From assembly GCF_010078385.1 (NCBI RefSeq), contig NZ_SIJC01000006.1, positions 124,001-188,000 of the forward strand: a stretch of DNA of 64,000 nucleotides. The letters are read 5' to 3'. A program made the translations under genes and the position numbers. Shown piece after piece: positions 61,242 to 64,000 of the stretch. The first letter of the stretch is position 1. Every line of letters starts with the position of its first letter. The notes beneath the pieces were generated by a model. That model had not been told where the DNA came from. It saw only the letters and a program-made list of their open reading frames with translations, and searched no databases. Origin of the DNA: Chengkuizengella sediminis (GTDB taxonomy: Bacteria; Bacillota; Bacilli; Paenibacillales; KCTC-33759).

Positions 61242-63749
61242 ATGACTTTGAAAAGAAAGTCTATTAAAAGATCATTTGTTATGCTATTCATCATTTCACT
61301 ATTATTTTCTTTGTTACAATTCCATGTTTTTAATTATGAAAAGGTAGAGGCAAACTCCAATTATAAAATTGTGGGTTATTATCCTTCTTGGGGTGCCTAT
61401 GGGCGTGACTATCAAGTTTGGGACATGGACGTTTCAAAGGTAACCCATATTAACTATGCGTTTGCTGATATTTGCTGGGATGGAAGACATGGCAATCCTG
61501 ACCCAACAGGTCCTAATCCTACTACTTGGACTTGTCAGGATGAAAATGGAACGATAGATGTACCGAACGGTTCTATCGTGTTAGGGGATCCATGGATTGA
61601 TGTTCAAAAAAGTAACCCTGGAGATACTTGGGATGAACCGATTAAAGGAAACATCAAACAGCTAAATCTATTAAAAGAGCAAAATCCTCATTTGAAAACG
61701 ATGATTTCTGTTGGTGGATGGACTTGGTCTAATCGTTTTTCTGATGCTGCAGCTAGTCAAATAACTCGAGAGAATTTTGCTAATTCGGCAGTGGATTTTC
61801 TAAGAAAGTATCAATTTGATGGTGTCGATTTAGATTGGGAATATCCGGTTAGTGGTGGTTTACCAGGGAATAGTACTCGTCCAGAAGATAAACAAAACTA
61901 TACATTATTATTACAAGAAGTACGTGAAAAACTAAATATTGCAGGAGCTGAAGATGGCAAATATTATTCCCTCACCATCGCTTCAGGAGCAGGACCAACT
62001 TATGCTCAAAATACAGAGCTTGATAAGATAGCAAATGTTGTAGATTGGATTAATATCATGACTTATGACTTTAATGGAGGATGGCAAACTATTAGTGCCC
62101 ATAACTCACCATTGTATTTTGACCCAGCAGCAGCCAGTTCAAATGTGCCAAACGCTGCTGAATTTAATATTGAAGCAGGTGTTCAAGGTCATATAAATGC
62201 TGGAGTACCCGCACAAAAAATCGTAATAGGAACACCATTTTATGGGCGAGGCTGGAGTAGTTGTTCATCAGATAATAACGGAGAATATCAAAGCTGTTCT
62301 GCTGCAAATGATGGAACTTGGGAGAATGGGGTTTGGGACTATACTGATTTAGAAGACAACTATATCAATAAAAATGGTTATGTTCGTTACTGGAACGACG
62401 TGGCCAAAGTGCCTTTCTTATATAACGCTTCCAATGGTAACTTTATTACCTATGATGATGTGGAGTCTTTCGGTTATAAAACAGATTTTATAAAATCAAA
62501 TGGACTAGGTGGAGCCATGTTCTGGGAGTTTAGTGGGGATCGGAACAAGGTATTATTAAACAAGTTAACAAGTGATTTAGATAGTGGTGGAGTACCTGAT
62601 AACGAAGCACCTACTGTACCAAGTAACCTTAGAGTAACAAGTAAAACATCAAGTAGTATAAGTCTAGTTTGGGATGCTTCAACAGATAATGTAGGAGTAA
62701 CGGGATACATTGTAACCTATGGTAATCAGTCAATAAATGTAGGTAGTTTAAATGCAACCATTAGCGGTCTTGCTCCTAATACATCTTATACTTTTACGGT
62801 AAAAGCAAAAGATGCTGCAGGTAATGTCTCCGTCCAAAGTAATGCAATAACAGAAACAACGGAGCAGTCTAACGATACTACTCCGCCAACTATACCTACA
62901 AATCTACAGGTAACTGCAAAAACTTTTACAAGTGTTGACCTAAGCTGGTCAGCTTCCACAGATAATGAAGGGGTAACAGGTTATACTGTTTCATATGATT
63001 TAGGCACTGTAGAAGTAACGGAAACTTCCGTAAGTATTAACGGATTAACCGCGGATACAACGTATACTTTTACAGTTACAGCAAAGGATGCAGCTGGTAA
63101 CATATCAGATGAAACGTCGATACAGGTCACAACGGAATCACCAAACAGTTGCCCTTACCCAGCTTGGGATGAGAATACAGAATATGCTGGTGGTATGAGA
63201 GTAACCTACAATGGGAAGGTTTACGAGTCTAAATGGTGGACAGTAGGAGAATTTCCTGATCAAAGCGATGAATGGGGTGTGTGGAAATATATTAGTACTT
63301 GTGATGGTGGGGGAGGCGAAGTAGATAATGAAGCACCAAGCATTCCAAGCAATCTCCAAATCACAGGAAAAAGTTCAAACAGTGTAAGTTTAGCTTGGGA
63401 TGCTTCAACAGATAATGTGGGTGTAACAGGATACACGATCACATATGATTTAGGTAGTGTAGAGGTAACAAATACAACGACAACCATCAATGGATTAAGT
63501 GCTGAAACAACGTATACTTTTAGTGTGACAGCAAAGGATTCAGCAGGGAACGAGTCAGAAGCGGTGTCCATTCAAGCCACTACAGATGAAGGTGATCCAT
63601 CGGGTGCTGAGCCATGGGAAGCTGGGGTTAATTACAGTGCAAATGATGAGGTAACCTATAATGGGAACACCTATTATTGTATTCAAGCTCATACCTCACA
63701 AATAGGTTGGGAGCCGCCAAATGTTCCTGCTTTATGGGGTTTAAAATAG
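61242..63749 (+). CDS. secreted GH18 chitinase with FN3 and CBM5/12 modules
   Basis: An 835-residue chitinase. The signal peptide spans about 1-38. GH18 (about 41-448) is very similar to the first catalytic domain of the 2,583-residue chitinase (YKIVGYYPSWGAYGR; FDGVDLDWEYPVSGG). Two FN3 follow, then a CBM5/12 (about 637-687, with the tryptophan-rich SKWWTVGEFPDQS), one FN3 and a final CBM5/12 (790-835) ending GWEPPNVPALWGLK, the same ending as the two larger enzymes. This shared end shows common descent of the three-gene cluster. A terminator follows at 63804-63836. Confidence 0.94.
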   Translation: MTLKRKSIKRSFVMLFIISLLFSLLQFHVFNYEKVEANSNYKIVGYYPSWGAYGRDYQVWDMDVSKVTHINYAFADICWDGRHGNPDPTGPNPTTWTCQDENGTIDVPNGSIVLGDPWIDVQKSNPGDTWDEPIKGNIKQLNLLKEQNPHLKTMISVGGWTWSNRFSDAAASQITRENFANSAVDFLRKYQFDGVDLDWEYPVSGGLPGNSTRPEDKQNYTLLLQEVREKLNIAGAEDGKYYSLTIASGAGPTYAQNTELDKIANVVDWINIMTYDFNGGWQTISAHNSPLYFDPAAASSNVPNAAEFNIEAGVQGHINAGVPAQKIVIGTPFYGRGWSSCSSDNNGEYQSCSAANDGTWENGVWDYTDLEDNYINKNGYVRYWNDVAKVPFLYNASNGNFITYDDVESFGYKTDFIKSNGLGGAMFWEFSGDRNKVLLNKLTSDLDSGGVPDNEAPTVPSNLRVTSKTSSSISLVWDASTDNVGVTGYIVTYGNQSINVGSLNATISGLAPNTSYTFTVKAKDAAGNVSVQSNAITETTEQSNDTTPPTIPTNLQVTAKTFTSVDLSWSASTDNEGVTGYTVSYDLGTVEVTETSVSINGLTADTTYTFTVTAKDAAGNISDETSIQVTTESPNSCPYPAWDENTEYAGGMRVTYNGKVYESKWWTVGEFPDQSDEWGVWKYISTCDGGGGEVDNEAPSIPSNLQITGKSSNSVSLAWDASTDNVGVTGYTITYDLGSVEVTNTTTTINGLSAETTYTFSVTAKDSAGNESEAVSIQATTDEGDPSGAEPWEAGVNYSANDEVTYNGNTYYCIQAHTSQIGWEPPNVPALWGLK

Positions 63750-63803
63750 TACTATATAAATTACTAAAACAGTCAGATTTGAATTTTCCAATGGTTCTAC
63801 TCA

Positions 63804-63836
63804 CAAAGCTTCTTCCATAGAGGAGGAGCTTTGTTT
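63804..63836 (+). terminator. intrinsic terminator after chitinase gene 3
   Basis: CAAAGCTTCTTCC pairs with GGAGGAGCTTTG (63822-63833), with two G-T pairs, then TTT. Confidence 0.7.
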
Positions 63837-63937
63837 ATGTGAATAAAATGTTACTTGTTCAATTTTCCAAAAGGAAATACCTTTTTATTGTGGAAATAGT
63901 TTATAATTAAATCTACCACAAATTAAAGGAGAAAAAA

Positions 63938-64000
63938 ATGACAGGAAATAATCATATAGAAGATCAAGAAAATTCTATTTTAATTATTGATAGTTTTGCA
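63938..64000 (+). CDS. start of a gene cut by the window end
   Basis: ATG 63938 follows AAAGGAG at six bases. The 21 visible codons give a polar start (MTGNNHIEDQEN) then SILIIDSFA and continue past the edge. The product cannot be identified. Confidence 0.5.
   Translation, partial: MTGNNHIEDQENSILIIDSFA

Overview
The window reads as chromosome of a low-GC, endospore-forming Gram-positive bacterium of the Bacillales, probably close to the Paenibacillaceae. The evidence is strong AGGAGG-type ribosome binding sites, a complete GerA-type spore germination receptor operon, a cobalamin-riboswitch operon and very large secreted chitinases. No rRNA, tRNA, CRISPR array or intact insertion sequence was recognised. 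The family-level assignment is an inference from gene content only.

Layout. 1-3.9 kb holds a GNAT acetyltransferase, an alpha/beta hydrolase with its own TetR regulator (and a matching operator over the promoter), and a parallel beta-helix protein. 3.9-7.6 kb (minus strand) holds two GH30 glycosidases, one secreted with a beta-trefoil-like tail and one membrane anchored. Each has a CcpA/LacI-type palindrome over its predicted transcription start. 7.9-12.9 kb holds a class III lanthipeptide synthetase (LanKC), a 42-codon precursor gene overlapping its 3' end, a convergent SgrR-like regulator and a small secreted Cys/Gly-tailed peptide. 13-23.8 kb is a B12-riboswitch-controlled corrinoid uptake and lower-ligand assembly operon (btuFCD-cobT-cobU-cbiB-cobS-cobD-cbiP-pduO-rluD-like). 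23.9-25.9 kb repeats the lanthipeptide theme: a second SgrR-like regulator converges on a second precursor gene with the same leader. 26.5-30.8 kb holds a Cys-rich possible spore-surface protein, then a minus-strand operon of a soluble PAS histidine kinase, a ThDP enzyme and an AhpD/CMD-family protein.

31.2-35.5 kb is the germination receptor operon (A, C, small D-like, B). 35.8-37.8 kb is an OmpR-type two-component system. 38.4-43.6 kb encodes a 1,711-residue secreted protein that I read as two ClyA/Hbl-like alpha-helical pore-forming modules interleaved with beta/gamma-crystallin-like repeats. 44-46.8 kb holds a Spx/ArsC-like reductase, an M50 site-2 protease and an aminotransferase. 47.3-63.7 kb holds three modular GH18 chitinases of 2,583, 1,827 and 835 residues. 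The largest carries three catalytic domains in one chain. A truncated gene begins at 63,938.

How it fits together. The right half looks like a secreted attack-and-digest arsenal (probable pore-forming toxin, chitinases) and the left includes glucan hydrolases; together they suggest use of fungal, arthropod or algal polymers. The observations most likely to be new are (1) a LanKC with two cysteine-free precursors sharing one leader, each tail-to-tail with an SgrR-like gene, in inverted copies flanking the B12 operon, with no transporter or protease gene beside them, and (2) the tandem alpha-pore-forming-toxin/crystallin fusion.
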